A stretch of 64,000 nucleotides of DNA. Source: Jaapia argillacea MUCL 33604. Lineage: Eukaryota; Basidiomycota; Agaricomycetes; Jaapiales; Jaapiaceae. Under the pieces are notes generated by a model. It worked only from the letters and a program-made list of their open reading frames with translations, did not search any database and was not told where the DNA came from. The position numbers and the translations under genes were made by a program. The DNA lies in the NCBI GenBank assembly GCA_000697665.1, contig KL197711.1, positions 1,741,254-1,805,253 of the forward strand, written 5' to 3'. Shown in pieces: positions 12,001-22,404 of this stretch; position 1 is the stretch's first letter, and each line of letters begins with the position of its first letter.

Positions 12001-12612
12001 TACCTGCCCCAGGATCACACTCCTGGAAAAACCTTGCCTCTGCTCCAGTTAAGAGACGACTGGCATTGTCAGTTGGGAGACAATACCTTTACATGCATTA
12101 AATCAATATCAGACACACTGGACAGAAGGCTAATGACCCACCAAATTGCATGCAATTGTCTCTGTGAGGCTCTCTCCCTCCTTCGCTGTTCAATGAAGTC
12201 CTGTACAATCTTGAATTCTTCAGTGGATCCACATTCAAATCCACGAGAATCATGAAAAATATATCCAGGATTGGCATCAAATATCATCTCATTCTCGATG
12301 TTGTGTACACCCCGCTGTCGCTTGGTATAGGCTCAGATCGAATGATTGAATCATCAACTACATACCTCCCTGCTTGGTGCAACAGCCGAGAGGTCAATCT
12401 GGTATGCAGATGGTGTGCAATCAGACATCACTCCTCATACTGGAATCCAAGCCGCCACCTACCTCCTCGCCCTCGGAGTTGTAGATCTTTGGCTGATCTG
12501 TCGTGTTGCAGACTTTTTGCAGAATCGTCGTTTTTCCTGCATTTGCTTTGCCCATCACCAGAACACGGAATTGGTCATATCTCCTCCTGAGCCGAAGAGT
12601 TTGGTCGTCCAT
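9067..12612 (-). CDS. basidiomycete small GTPase with a 3-nt microexon array
   Basis: P-loop GTPase of a family common in Agaricomycetes. Exon 1 (12463-12612) holds G1, FRVLVMGKANAGKTTILQKV. Exon 2 (12366-12398) reads IDLSAVAPSRE. Exon 3, from 12320, carries RGVHNIENEMIFDANPGY and the G3 region FHDSRGFE; its downstream junction is uncertain. Exon 4 (12004-12059) reads LLTGAEARFFQECDPGA. Exon 5 (11572-11953) holds G4 in VIAIYTKFDDF. Exon 6 (11432-11531) ends in phase 0 at WYPWM. Between 11430 and 9614 lie 24 candidate 3-nt exons, 22 of them inside a 77-bp repeat. The C-terminal exons 9490-9540, 9391-9436 and 9128-9343 join in frame: GYYSSLLHNFCNWLQYR, TIGLSTYQKAIYAIA, then SAIIAKHSFLYHGTNTWE. 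The stop at 9067 depends on the last acceptor; an alternative acceptor would extend the protein by about 40 residues. Sequence is AT-richer than its neighbours. The signalling role is unknown. Confidence 0.75.
9611..9687 (-). other. two further candidate 3-nt exons outside the repeat
   Basis: Downstream of the repeat, on the gene's strand, the same architecture continues in unrelated sequence. CAG-TTT-GTGTGT puts a 3-nt exon at 9685-9687. A 71-nt intron with a GCTAAA branch-like site follows, then TAG-AGA-GTAAGT with a 3-nt exon at 9611-9613. The next 70-nt intron ends TATAG before the 17-codon exon at 9490-9540. Without these two triplets, the direct reading from the repeat hits a stop. With them, phase 0 runs into an exon that then joins the clearly coding C-terminal exons. 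This is inference from splice-site spacing. Confidence 0.5.
9705..11405 (-). repeat. 77-bp tandem array of intron-like units separated by single codons
   Basis: About 22 direct copies of a unit near 77 bp. On the minus strand each reads GTGAGTGCTTTGTCCACTTT, then a segment with CAGCTCATGTTCTCTGCTCC, ending TGCATTGACAG, then three variable bases before the next GTGAGT or GTAAGT. Each unit is therefore a candidate intron of about 74 nt with donor, a CTCAT branch-like site followed by a pyrimidine-rich tract, and acceptor. The triplets are GAT (7 times), TTG (3), TAT (2) and ten others once each: AAG, GAA, AAT, TTA, ATG, GAG, AGA, ACT, TGT, TTT. In units with a mutated acceptor region (ATAG near 10752 and 11291, AAAAG near 10830) the AG itself is kept. 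Retaining a unit would soon meet a stop, since each carries TGA in two frames. Confidence 0.85.
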
Positions 12613-15600
12613 GAGATGGTGGTCCCGGTGAGAGTTGCGAGAGATGACCCGACGATTGATAACGACGGGCGCCTACGTGAGTGTGCATGGGGACATCTCG
12701 GCGAAACGTCTGTCTCTTCTTTGTGCGTCGTCGACGCGCAAGTCATTCGTGTTTGCCTTGGGCTCACATCCTTGACCTCCACCATAGTTCTCCCCTACGC
12801 TGAATGCTTCCCCATTTTGTCTTTCCAACCATTTCGAATCCCAAGCGCAGCGAGGCTGTATATCAGACGTTCCAAATCACGCCATTCATTTCGCCATGTC
12901 TCCGACTAAACCAATGCCCTGTCTAGCCGTCTTGGGAGTAGCCTCTGGAGTTGACTGCGACTGCTTCTGGTAAGCTATCATTCGTTGCCTCCCACTCCAA
13001 AGTCTTCGCGCCCATCATCTCACCCTCAATGAACGAACCCAGACATACCCCAACCCGACTCTTCAAAAGTCGGAGCCAACACAAGTACAGGCTGCGAAGG
13101 TAAATGTAGCGGATCGAATACCCTTCTGGCACAACGACACATTCAAATAACCGTCCACTCGTCGCACTCGCCGCATGTCCTTTCGTTCCTGCTCTTGGCG
13201 CCACAGGCCCTCTACCGGAGCCCATTCCATCACCACGTTCGATCGTCCAATGGGCGCCACATGACTAGTGATTCGTACATCCAGGACGAGGACTCCCCCT
13301 CGTTTTCTTCATCGCGTCGGAGGATTCATCCAAACAGCCGCATTTGGCTTGCGTCGCCCACGAGTACACAAGCTGCTGTCCACCGAGCCGCCAACACCCC
13401 GCCGGTGAGTGAAGAACAAAGAGTGCGGGAAGTGGCACCAATGCACTTTGAGAGCGAAGCAGAAGAGAAATTTGTAGAGGAGATGGGGAGCCTGTTGGGG
13501 AGAGAAAACATGGCGTGTTAGAAAGTGAGTTTCGACGTATTCTATATCTCTTCGACTGTGTTGAGTCGTTCATACTTACCCCAAGAACCCTCCGCCGCTG
13601 AAGGGAATACAGTCACCAGACACATCAGCGACGGAAATCCATTAACCGCCACACATCAGATCCATCCGTTCATGGTTGACCCCATTACCAACAAGTTCGA
13701 CACCCTACACCCTCAGTCGCAGCGTATCCTCAACACCTGATTCCGAACTCGATCATCCCGGAACGTCACCTCCCAATTGAGCTCTTCCTCCTCGTTGAAG
13801 GCCTCCGTCAATCAAGGGAAACTTTCAACGCACTCCTCAAACTTCTCCTTCGGTTTACCCGTCGATCTGCTTTGGAAGAACGGGGAGCTCAGATGATGGG
13901 GTATTCATCGGGATCAGGGATGAATCGGAGGGGGGAGGATTAGGAGATGGGAATTGCTATACGGTTGCAAGTGAAGTGCTCTCATCAGTGAGCATTTGTG
14001 ACTGAATCGTGGAGGCATGGCATTGTATGGCGTGGAGTAACCCGACGATATTAACTGTGGTCCGAGCGAGAAATGTTGTAACTACACCCTTCTCACCTTT
14101 TATCCCAAAACTGGTATCAAAGTCACTACCCATGCTGCTGTTTGGACCAGAGATTGACGCTGCAACCCTGTGTGAGAGGTCCGACTCTCGTTCCATACAG
14201 GGCTCTCCGATAACTCTGCAATATGAATCACTGATACCGTTAAAGGGTTCTACATGAAGTTCGTACAGGAATAATACAACGGACAGTCATGAAGGTGTTC
14301 GTCGCTTCCCGATGGTGATTCCGACGCCATCGAATTTCACCGCCTTCCTCATCCTCATCGAATCCACGACGCCACCCCCTCCAAACCCACAAACAACTAA
14401 TTCAGTACCCCGCAAGCCTGACTCCTCCCATGGCCATCAACCTCTCGACACCAACTCACCGTTGATACGACCTGTGTATTCGGGAGTATCCATGGATTTC
14501 GGGATCGTGGCACGTTCGATGTGAGATCGAGTTCCGAAGGTCAGAGGTCACAATCGAGTTGATAGGTGGGTTTCGCCCATGCGTAGGGACAGACAGTTGT
14601 ATCCTTCATAGAGTCCATAGTCGTCCCTGTACGAGGCCATAATCCGGGGTTTGCCACGAGAGTCTGGGGACGAGTCGACACGGAGTCGAAGATTCCAAGA
14701 GTTCGACTCCGCGTCGGAGGAGTCGACTTTGATTCCATTTTGCGAGCCAACCGCCCACTACTTCAAACCATTGGCCACGTTCATGATGGCCTTCCGAAGA
14801 GACGCGTTGGATTTAGATCGTAGATGGCTCAATGGTGGCAGGGTTCGACCGAGGGGAGTGGGACGGGATGGGATGGGTGGAGTTACGGGGAAGCGTTCGG
14901 AGGCGTTGGGAGAGGGAGGGAGTCGCAAAGCGAGGGCAAATCTATGGCTTGAGTTAACAAGGGCAGGAACTGAAGTGGATGGACGAAATGAGATGGACTT
15001 GTGGCCCGCCCGTCGAACGAGACTTTGACACCGTTTCCACTCCGATCCCTACTCGTAAGGTGAAGGGTATCTCTAGGAAAGAATATCAAAACTTAGGTCT
15101 TCTTCTGCCCGGCTAGCTTCGTTCGACGTCGAGGGGTTGGATATGGGAATGGAGCCTTCCTATGCCCATCGACCATCGTAAGTCTCGTTACCGTTCGTCC
15201 TAACTCTAGGTATTCGACTCGCTGACTTCATCCCATGCATATTCATGCCAGTGTCTCCAGCGTAAACGCGAGAGGGAACAACCTAATCAGGGCCTACGAC
15301 AATGGGTTGAATGAGGCATTTGATCTTTCAAACTCTCGGGTTTCGGATTCGACACAATCGCACTCGCCCCTCGGGAAGGGAAATCTTGATGTTCGGTCAG
15401 CTCACGACTGTATGCGCCATTTGTGTACCTCGATGAGCGTCCGGAAGTCCAATTCGGTTCGGTCAGCTCAGAGGATGATGTTGACGACGGCTTCGTCGCA
15501 GACCCGATCGCAGGACGTTAACGTTCGCCATCCCACCAATCTTCAACATCGAACTTTTTCGTGTATGAGAGTTTTCCGTTCTGGTGAGTTCTCTTTGGCC

Positions 15601-16380
15601 TAACCAAAGCAGATTGGTTCTGATAGCTCTCCTACCAGAGCAGACAAAGGCTAGGAGAGCAGACGAAATCCGCTTTTCTCGCGTAGTCTAGTTGGAAGTC
15701 CTGTTGCCTCCGGTAATGCCGTTCTCAAGTATTCAAACCCACCGCTACTGGATCTCCTCCCGTTATCATGTCCAAGGTCGCGGTTTTGGTTCGAAGCTGT
15801 AAGAATCCCGAAATGATTTCACGTCATTGGGAACCTTATCTTTTCGTGAGTGATCCCTAGTTCTACATTCACTAGCATCGTTCGGATTAATGAACCATTT
15901 TCCAGCATGTTCTCGATGATCTCGTGCCTCTTGAAACAATCCCCATCCCGTCTCTTTGCTGAATATACTTTCTGAGCAGAAGCTACCGTACCACCCAAAG
16001 CTATGCGGAATGAGCCCTCTCAAACGGCGTGGCCATAGCCAGTGGGGCGGTCGTTCCGAGGTACCATCCCAGGGGGCTTTCGATAGATGTGGTCCGGTAT
16101 GGATGGAATCTTGTAGAGGATGAGTGGATTTGATGGGCTAGCGAAGCGTCGAGTGACACGGCCTATCAGGATATGGAGGAGCGAAGGAGGCAATGGGTAT
16201 CCAATCTCAAGAGACTTGAGGAGGTACCGACTGTCGGCAGATTGGAAGAATAGCGATCCTGACAGGCCAGCTGACCCAAATGGCTCCCGTCTGCTCAGGA
16301 CCTGTCGTCAAATTAAGTTTATTAATAGCGACTGCAAAGAGTGCTCTCACCTCGTTCGTATACTCATCTTCATCGACCTT
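12613..16380. other. long region without a recognisable gene
   Basis: Many overlapping frames of 60-125 codons occur on both strands (for example 13195-13521 and 14651-15028 on plus), but none shows a domain, signal peptide or splice-consistent extension. The segment next to 12613 should contain the promoter of the GTPase. The rest resembles decayed genic sequence of moderate GC content. Confidence 0.4.
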
Positions 16381-16686
16381 CTATATTCTCCGCAATTCCT
16401 CAAATTGTCGTGGCACGTCTCGATGGAGTGTTAACTCATACAAGTTGAGCAACCTGCTCCATCTCGTATAGTGCTGATAAGGGATCAAACTCTTTGGCAA
16501 GGCCTCGGGATCTTCTTTGAATGTATTGTGCGCTGCAATTATCGCCGCGCTCTGCTTGTAGTTCGCGGGTGCCATGAGCAACCGAAATGACAACTGATGG
16601 AGGATGAGGGCGAGAAACAAAGCCAGCAGCGTCCATTTTGCTGAGAATCCATGAGGGATGTAGGCAGGGCGATAATCTGAGTTCAT
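16381..16686 (-). CDS. hypothetical single-pass membrane protein
   Basis: A 101-codon frame starts at ATG (MNSDYRPAYIPHGFSAKW). One hydrophobic segment (WTLLALFLALILHQLSF, about residues 16-32) could span a membrane. A charged, Tyr/His-containing tail follows (LIPYQHYTRWSRLLNLYEL). No family is recognised and no neighbouring exon is evident. The open frame continues upstream of the ATG without another ATG. Its position just downstream of hydrophobin 1 on the same strand gives no functional hint. Confidence 0.3.
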   Translation of the reverse strand: MNSDYRPAYIPHGFSAKWTLLALFLALILHQLSFRLLMAPANYKQSAAIIAAHNTFKEDPEALPKSLIPYQHYTRWSRLLNLYELTLHRDVPRQFEELRRI

Positions 16687-16977
16687 CGAAGTTCGGACAG
16701 ATACAGTAGCTGGCTCATGATAACCACGGACGCAAGGCTCGAGGCTCGGAGCACTAGCGGTGACATCATCGGTACGGTCGCGGGTAACGAACAACGTGAT
16801 TGTAACCTCACGTCTTCGGGTCTGTCACTGCGCTGGCCCTCCTGAAACTAAAGCTTCAAGATTGCTTCAATTCAAGAAAGTCTTGCGACTCGCATCCATT
16901 TTTTGATCGCATAAAATCCCAAGTTACACTTCCTACCCACTTCCCCTGTGCCCAGACTGCAACACTTCGCTGGGCTC

Positions 16978-17419
16978 TCAGAAAATAACGGCTTCGCACC
17001 CGATGGAACCAAACGCTGTTAGGTAGGAGATGGTGTCAATTCCTACATCAAAACGGAGGAAGCAGAGGAGTGCACACAATTGGAGGAGGCACAGCAAACC
17101 GGCTGGTATTCGTAAGTGCTATAAGCCGAATGAGTAAACAACTCTGGCCCTGAAAAGCTCAGATCACTTACCAAGACCCTGCACCAGGGCCAAGGAAAGT
17201 CATAGGCGAGCAATCCATCCCCAAGTACATCCCGAGATCCTGCTCCCCAAGCACGATACCAAGCTGCTGGAGGATACTTTCGTACTCGCTCGCATTGACG
17301 ACAGTCTGGCAGCACTCAATGGGTAACATGCATTCGCTTGCTAGAATAGGGCCAGTGGCCAAGATATTCGTGACGACGGCAAGGATGGTGAGGGCGGTGA
17401 ATACCGTGAGTTTGAACAT
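16978..17419 (-). CDS. class I hydrophobin 1 (divergent member)
   Basis: A small secreted amphipathic protein that would coat hyphae or spores. A signal peptide (MFKLTVFTALTILAVVTNIL) is followed by the hydrophobin cysteine order: SEC, IECC, MDC, a cysteine whose codon TG-C is split by the first intron, VCC, and IGC near the end. Three exons match the other four hydrophobins: exon 1 to GPGAGS, exon 2 TYEYQPVCCASSN, exon 3 FGSIGCEAVIF. It departs from its neighbours in lacking the TTGPI(Q/E)CC block (MLPIECC instead), in longer Met- and Tyr-containing loops, and in ending EAVIF rather than VPVTL. All eight cysteines remain, so it is probably functional but older or faster evolving. Confidence 0.88.
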
Positions 17420-17487
17420 CACTGATTGCGTTGTGAGTGCTCAAATGGGTGGTTGATAGACGTATATTCAGACCAAGATATCTAGAG

Positions 17488-17494
17488 TTTTATA
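17488..17494 (-). promoter_or_regulatory. TATA box of hydrophobin 1
   Basis: TATAAAA on the minus strand about 70 nt upstream of the ATG, the same spacing as in the other hydrophobin genes here. Confidence 0.6.
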
Positions 17495-18081
17495 GCATTT
17501 CGGTCCAGGCAACAGGGACTCTTTCTGCCCTGGTGAGGGCAACAGCGTTCACCATGTCAATATTCTTCACGCGGTGCGCCGGCCAGGCACAGAGAACAAG
17601 CCAGCAAAGGAGACAAGGTCCACAGGATCGAGCTTTGAGCGGTCAGCAGAGTCGGTGGTATTCAGAGAGCGCGGGTGGTGAGGGGAGGAAAGGCTCTGAA
17701 AGGCTCCGCCATTGGCCAACTGGTGTACCTGGCACTGAACGTGCGACAGAGGGCTCGAGTTCCATTCAATGGACGTTTGCCAGCACGGAGGATGCAATAA
17801 AAGGCATAACGAAACCAATGCCTTCGACTATGGTTGACCTGACAGGCCTGAAGCTGAAGGCCGGGACAAGAGGTTCGATGAACGTGACAGCACGCGCAAC
17901 GTGATCGTGACCGACACGGTTCGACATTCGGCGTCCCAACTGCAGCTGAAGTGCTGAAGTCGGTTGTAGACATGCTGATCGAGTAGTTAAAGTCTACCAC
18001 AATTTTCTCGAACAAGTTTTATTACAAACACCCTCAACCAAAATCCCAGGACTACCGTTTCTCCCTAACCACCACACCTGC

Positions 18082-18528
18082 TTAGAGAGTAACGGGGACG
18101 CAGCCAATGGAGATAAGAGTGCCTGCGAGAGGATGCGTGAATATCAAGGAAAACAACGGAAAGTATTAGGATGGGTAATATACCGTGGGAGTTGTCGGTG
18201 CAGCAGACAGGCGAAGCAGAGCTACGAGCGGAATGAGTGAATGACTCTCGACTCTCAACTTTAAAGGGACTTACCAAGAGGAGCCAGAGCCGACACCGAT
18301 GACAGTGGTGGGTGAGCAAGTCAACCCAACGAGGGCGGTGACATCCTGGACGACGACGCCGATGCTAGCGAGGATACCTGCAGCGACGGGGCTGCTCGCG
18401 CTCTCAACGGTGTCGCAGCACTGGATGGGGCCAGTGGTACAATCGCTGGCTGGGATGGGAGTAGTGTCCCAGGCAGCAGTGGCGACAGCAAGGATGGACA
18501 GAGTGGTGAAGGTGGCGAGTTTGAACAT
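18082..18528 (-). CDS. class I hydrophobin 2
   Basis: Secreted hydrophobin. The signal peptide MFKLATFTTLSILAVATAAW is followed by PIPASDCTTGPIQCCDT, a 40-residue loop, LVGLTCSP, a cysteine codon split by intron 1 (TG|C after GVGSGSS), SASPVCCTDNSH, then TLISIGCVPVTL and stop. Eight cysteines are in the class I spacing. Three exons have introns in the same places as hydrophobins 3-5. Its first exon is nearly the same as hydrophobin 5, so the two are close paralogues despite opposite strands and 9 kb of separation. Confidence 0.95.
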
Positions 18529-18597
18529 TGTTGTTTCGTTTGGGGACGTACAGATGGATGTCTGAGCGATGGAGTTTGGAAGACCAGATATGAGGGT

Positions 18598-18604
18598 CTT
18601 TATA
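18598..18604 (-). promoter_or_regulatory. TATA box of hydrophobin 2
   Basis: TATAAAG followed by ACCCTC on the minus strand, about 70 nt before the ATG. The AAAGACCCTC stretch is shared with the upstream region of hydrophobin 3. Confidence 0.6.
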
Positions 18605-20018
18605 GGATTTCTGCACAGGAAGTTAGTGACTTATTCCAGCCCTGATAACGGCCAATGAGTCCATCGTTGTTGATGGCTTGCATGTTGTTGACGGGTGCTG
18701 GGAAAATGCCAGCAGGGAAATCGGCAACATAGCTTTAGCAAGGGTGCAGGACATAGTCGTCAGGGACGAGAACAAGAGCATTGCAAGTCAAAGTGGAGTA
18801 CTTGGGAAACGTTAGGGAACATCTGATCGCGAATTTTTGAGGAAGAACAGGGGACACGAGGCGTCAGACGGCCCTCCGACAGTTGTAGGATGACAAGCGC
18901 AGAGCGCAGTATCGCACAGGATAGCAGAGATGTACGTAGCACCGGCGATGCTCAGAGAACAGTGGTTGGGTTACGAAACTGCAAAAGATGTTTGTCGCCT
19001 GATCCGAGGAATCTGGTGGCCAAGGTGTGAGAGCGTGCAGAAGTCTGGTGTCGCCCAGTAAGCTTCCAGCACGGAGGCCGCAAGATGGCCAATGATGTCT
19101 ATGAATGCTAGTAGCTCGTAGGATGGTGGATGACTAGGAGGTGGAGAAGCAAATACTTTCGGCGTTTGCCGAGTCTGGTTTAATTCAGCTGACTTCATTT
19201 ACTTTCAATCCAAGTTGTGCCATCACACAGACAACCTGGAGATCTCAAGCTCTGTGGACGACGCTAGACGAACCTTTGCCTTCCTTCTCGTTTCACTCTT
19301 TGTCCAGATTGTGTCGTCGTGGGTGCAGCTAGTAGTCTTGGACTCACTAAACAAGGCCATATGCGTTCCGTTACAAAGTTATGTGCCTGACCTATCCGCG
19401 ACGAATGCTGTGAGTTCATTGTTTTCCTTCACACTGAGTGGAGCACCAGTGACCGCGGTATACTGAAGAGATGATGTTGCGTTCGCTGAGTTTCTGTGCT
19501 TTTACGACAAAATGCCGTGAGCAGATCATAAATTCGCGGTCTATCTCTGATTTCTCTCCACGAGACCTCTGACATAGTCATTTTATCGCATCATTATCCC
19601 CCGTCTGTCAATCACCATACTGAACCGAAGCATGTTCTGATTTTGTTGCATTGACACAGATGTTCCCAGCGGTAAGATTTCGTCATGTATCTCACAAGGA
19701 GCGGCCTTTTGGAAAACCATCTATTCTTATCTGATATGCCTTACACCTGTCTCGTCATCTTTCGCTTAGATTGAGCGCAAATCTTGGTAGACGTCGATGA
19801 AATCATGTTTGCCTGGCCTTCTAAACGAACAGAATGAGTGCTTCGCTCCCTCTCCGTTCACACTCAGTGGAGCTCTTGAAGGAACTGGCAGGCTAGGTAC
19901 ACTTGAGTCATGACGTTCAATGCCTTCCCGCGTCTCAAGCACCGACCGAGCCTGACTTTATGACGGGTTTTGCACATTTTCACCCCCTCTCGAGTTCGCA
20001 AGGGTTACCGATGCAACC
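18605..20018. other. intergenic region between divergent hydrophobins 2 and 3
   Basis: About 1.4 kb of shared upstream sequence. A tccrttcacactsagtggagc word occurs near 19425 and again near 19855, and a related cactcagtggg word lies near 26770 beside hydrophobin 4. Any shared control element would be expected here. No gene is called. Confidence 0.35.
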
Positions 20019-20025
20019 TACAAAG
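20019..20025 (+). promoter_or_regulatory. TATA-like box of hydrophobin 3
   Basis: TACAAAG followed by ACCCTC about 70 nt before the ATG. It is a weaker TATA variant, but has the same context as in hydrophobin 2. Confidence 0.45.
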
Positions 20026-20093
20026 ACCCTCTCGAAACACCGGTTTCATCCAACCACTCATCACCCCGAGTAGTATCGCATCCTTCAGTCAAT

Positions 20094-20544
20094 ATGTTCT
20101 CCAAGCTCTCCATCGCTCTCCCCGCCTTCTTGGCTATCCTTGCTGTCGCCACTCCGACTCCCAACGAGCCGGCCAGCTCTTGCACCACCGGTCCCATCCA
20201 GTGCTGCGACACTGTCGAGAGTGCTAGCAGCCCCGCCGCCGCCAGTCTTATCAAGAGCCTTGGCATCGTCCTCCAGGATGTCACTGCTGAAGTTGGCTTG
20301 ACTTGCTCGCCCATCACCGTCGTCGGTGTCGGCTCTGGTTCCGCTTGGTAAGTCCCTTCAAAGTCTCGAGACGAGGACGATCAGCTTATTTTGATTTCAG
20401 CTCTGCCTCCCCCGTCTGCTGCACCGACAATTCTTGGGGTACAATTTTCCACACCCGGTTTCTCTCTTCGTTCCACCCTGATGCTGATGTCTCCCTTCTA
20501 CAGGTGGTCTCATCTCCATCGGCTGTGTCCCCGTTACCCTCTAA
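20094..20544 (+). CDS. class I hydrophobin 3
   Basis: Secreted hydrophobin with signal peptide MFSKLSIALPAFLAILAVAT, then SSCTTGPIQCCDTVESAS, a loop ending EVGLTCSPITVVGVGSGSA, a split cysteine codon, SASPVCCTDNSWG and GLISIGCVPVTL. Three exons; introns interrupt the fifth cysteine codon and the Gly codon after DNSW. Its signal peptide belongs to a second subtype shared with hydrophobin 4 (MFSKLS...PTPNEPA), unlike the MFKLATFT subtype of hydrophobins 2 and 5. All eight cysteines are present. Confidence 0.95.
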
Positions 20545-20870
20545 GATGTTGGTGGGAGAGGTAGTTGAGAATGTGGATATTTCAGATGCCCAAACGTACC
20601 ATGACTGAGTTGGTAGATAGACGTCGACCAATTATACACGTACTACGTGGTCTTGAATCCCGCAAACGCGATTTTGTTGACTGGATGACTTGATATTACA
20701 CTGTGCCACTGACAGGGCAACCTGCGAACCCCGAGCTCAAAAGTAACTGGCCTCCAAATCATCATCGCAGATCGCTGAGAGCACCAATGATAGTTCAGTG
20801 TTGCGTCTGAATACTCTCCCAACGTGGGTTCTCTGCCTCCGCCCAACCCGCTGAACCACAGCATTCGGAT

Positions 20871-22166
20871 ATGCTGACGCTGCCATACAAACGGGTCGGA
20901 GACTCTGATATCCTTCTGGATGTTTATCTCCCCTCCACTTCTCAGGCAACCGACGTTAACCCTGACCAAGCATCGACCAGTGTCCCAATATTTGTGCCGG
21001 CAGTGGTCTACTTCCATGGTGGTGGATTGACTGTTGGCAATCGGACGAGCTGGTTCCCGTATTGGCTTCAAAGTGAGTTGCTCAGTCAGAGTGTAGTAAC
21101 CCTGTAATATCCCAAGCATCACCATTGATACGGCCTGTTTCGCAGGACGCATTAATGCAGCCGGATGCGCCTTCGTCTCTGCAGACTACCGGCTGATGCC
21201 ACCAGCTAGTGGCCACGAGATCCTCGCTGATGTCAAAGATGTCTTCACTTTCATGTCCCAGGGCATCAATCTTCTCCTACATGAACAACATCGACCAGAC
21301 GGCCCTGGCGGCAACCCTCCCGTGCGCCCAGTTCTCGTCGATCCCGGGGCACTTGCGGTTGCGGGAACAAGTTCAGGAGGACTATGTGCTTATCTAGCTT
21401 CCATGCATGCATCGCCCAAGCCTCGTGCATTGCTGTCAATGTATGGCCAAGGCGGTAATTTCATGGTCAGTACCGCGGAACCTTGCAAGCACTCCTCTGA
21501 TCTGATCAAATCCAGACCCATCACTACCTCACTCCGAAGACCCAGGTCTTCTTTCGTGGTCGCGAAATGCTCGATCCCCAAGCCTTCGCAGAGTTCCTTT
21601 ACCCCCGAGTTCAAGGACCAACTCCACCTCCCACGTACATAACAGATTCCCCACTTGCCTATCACCCGCCCTCATCCCCGACTCCTGGCTGGCCAGCCAA
21701 TCCTCGGATGCCACTTGCACGCCTGTATCTTCAAATGGGCGTCTTCCTCGACTATTTCACCGGTCAACACGATCCGAGTTTTAGTGAGTCCTTGAGGGAC
21801 AAACTCCTTCCAGATCAATCCGAGGATGCCAACGATATCGGAAATCCGCTCTACGAATCACTTCGGAGCTTAATCCCTCCTCGCCACTTGCACCTCTTCC
21901 CCCAGTTTGGGATCACGAAGGACTGGCCTCGTACATTCTTGGTGCACGGATCTGCGGATACCGCCGTGCCAGCACCCGAGTCGCACCATATGCTTGGCCT
22001 TATCCAGGGAGCTGGAGTGGGGGTAGCGTTCCGAGAGGTCATTGGGATGGAGCACTCCTTCGACTATGATAAGAACGCCGAGGGCACACACGCGAAATTG
22101 TTTGATGAAGTCGCAGGATTTTTGGTAGACGCTCTGAACACCAGTCGCAATGGACTTCCCAATTAG
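20871..22166 (+). CDS. alpha/beta-hydrolase (esterase/lipase, HGGG type)
   Basis: A hydrolase of the hormone-sensitive lipase/carboxylesterase-like fold. Three exons. Exon 1 has the oxyanion motif in VVYFHGGGLTVGN. Exon 2 has FVSADYRLMPPASGHE and the nucleophile elbow AVAGTSSGGLCAYLAS (Ser in GTSSGG). Exon 3 starts at HHYLTPKTQVFFRGREML and carries the acid in FLVHGSADTAVPAPES and the base His in VIGMEHSFDYD. So Ser, Asp and His are all visible in family order. Length is about 390 residues, usual for the family. There is no signal peptide; it is probably cytosolic. The substrate cannot be told. It sits between hydrophobin 3 and APC2 on the same strand with its own flanks. Confidence 0.88.
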
Positions 22167-22404
22167 ATAGCGTGTAGTAGAGAGTATGGTTTGTATCCTT
22201 AGATGTCTGTATTGCGTAGGGCCGTGGTGAGAAAAGTGAAACCTGGTTTGAAGATCGTGATTTGGTGTGACTGACGCGTCTCGACCGTGACCCAACCTTT
22301 GCACCTGCTCAAGAACATCCCTCATGAATACATGAGGCCAGCTCTTGGCCCCCCACCCAAATCACTCGCCTGACTCTCGTTTATCTGAATCCTGGAATTA
22401 CACA

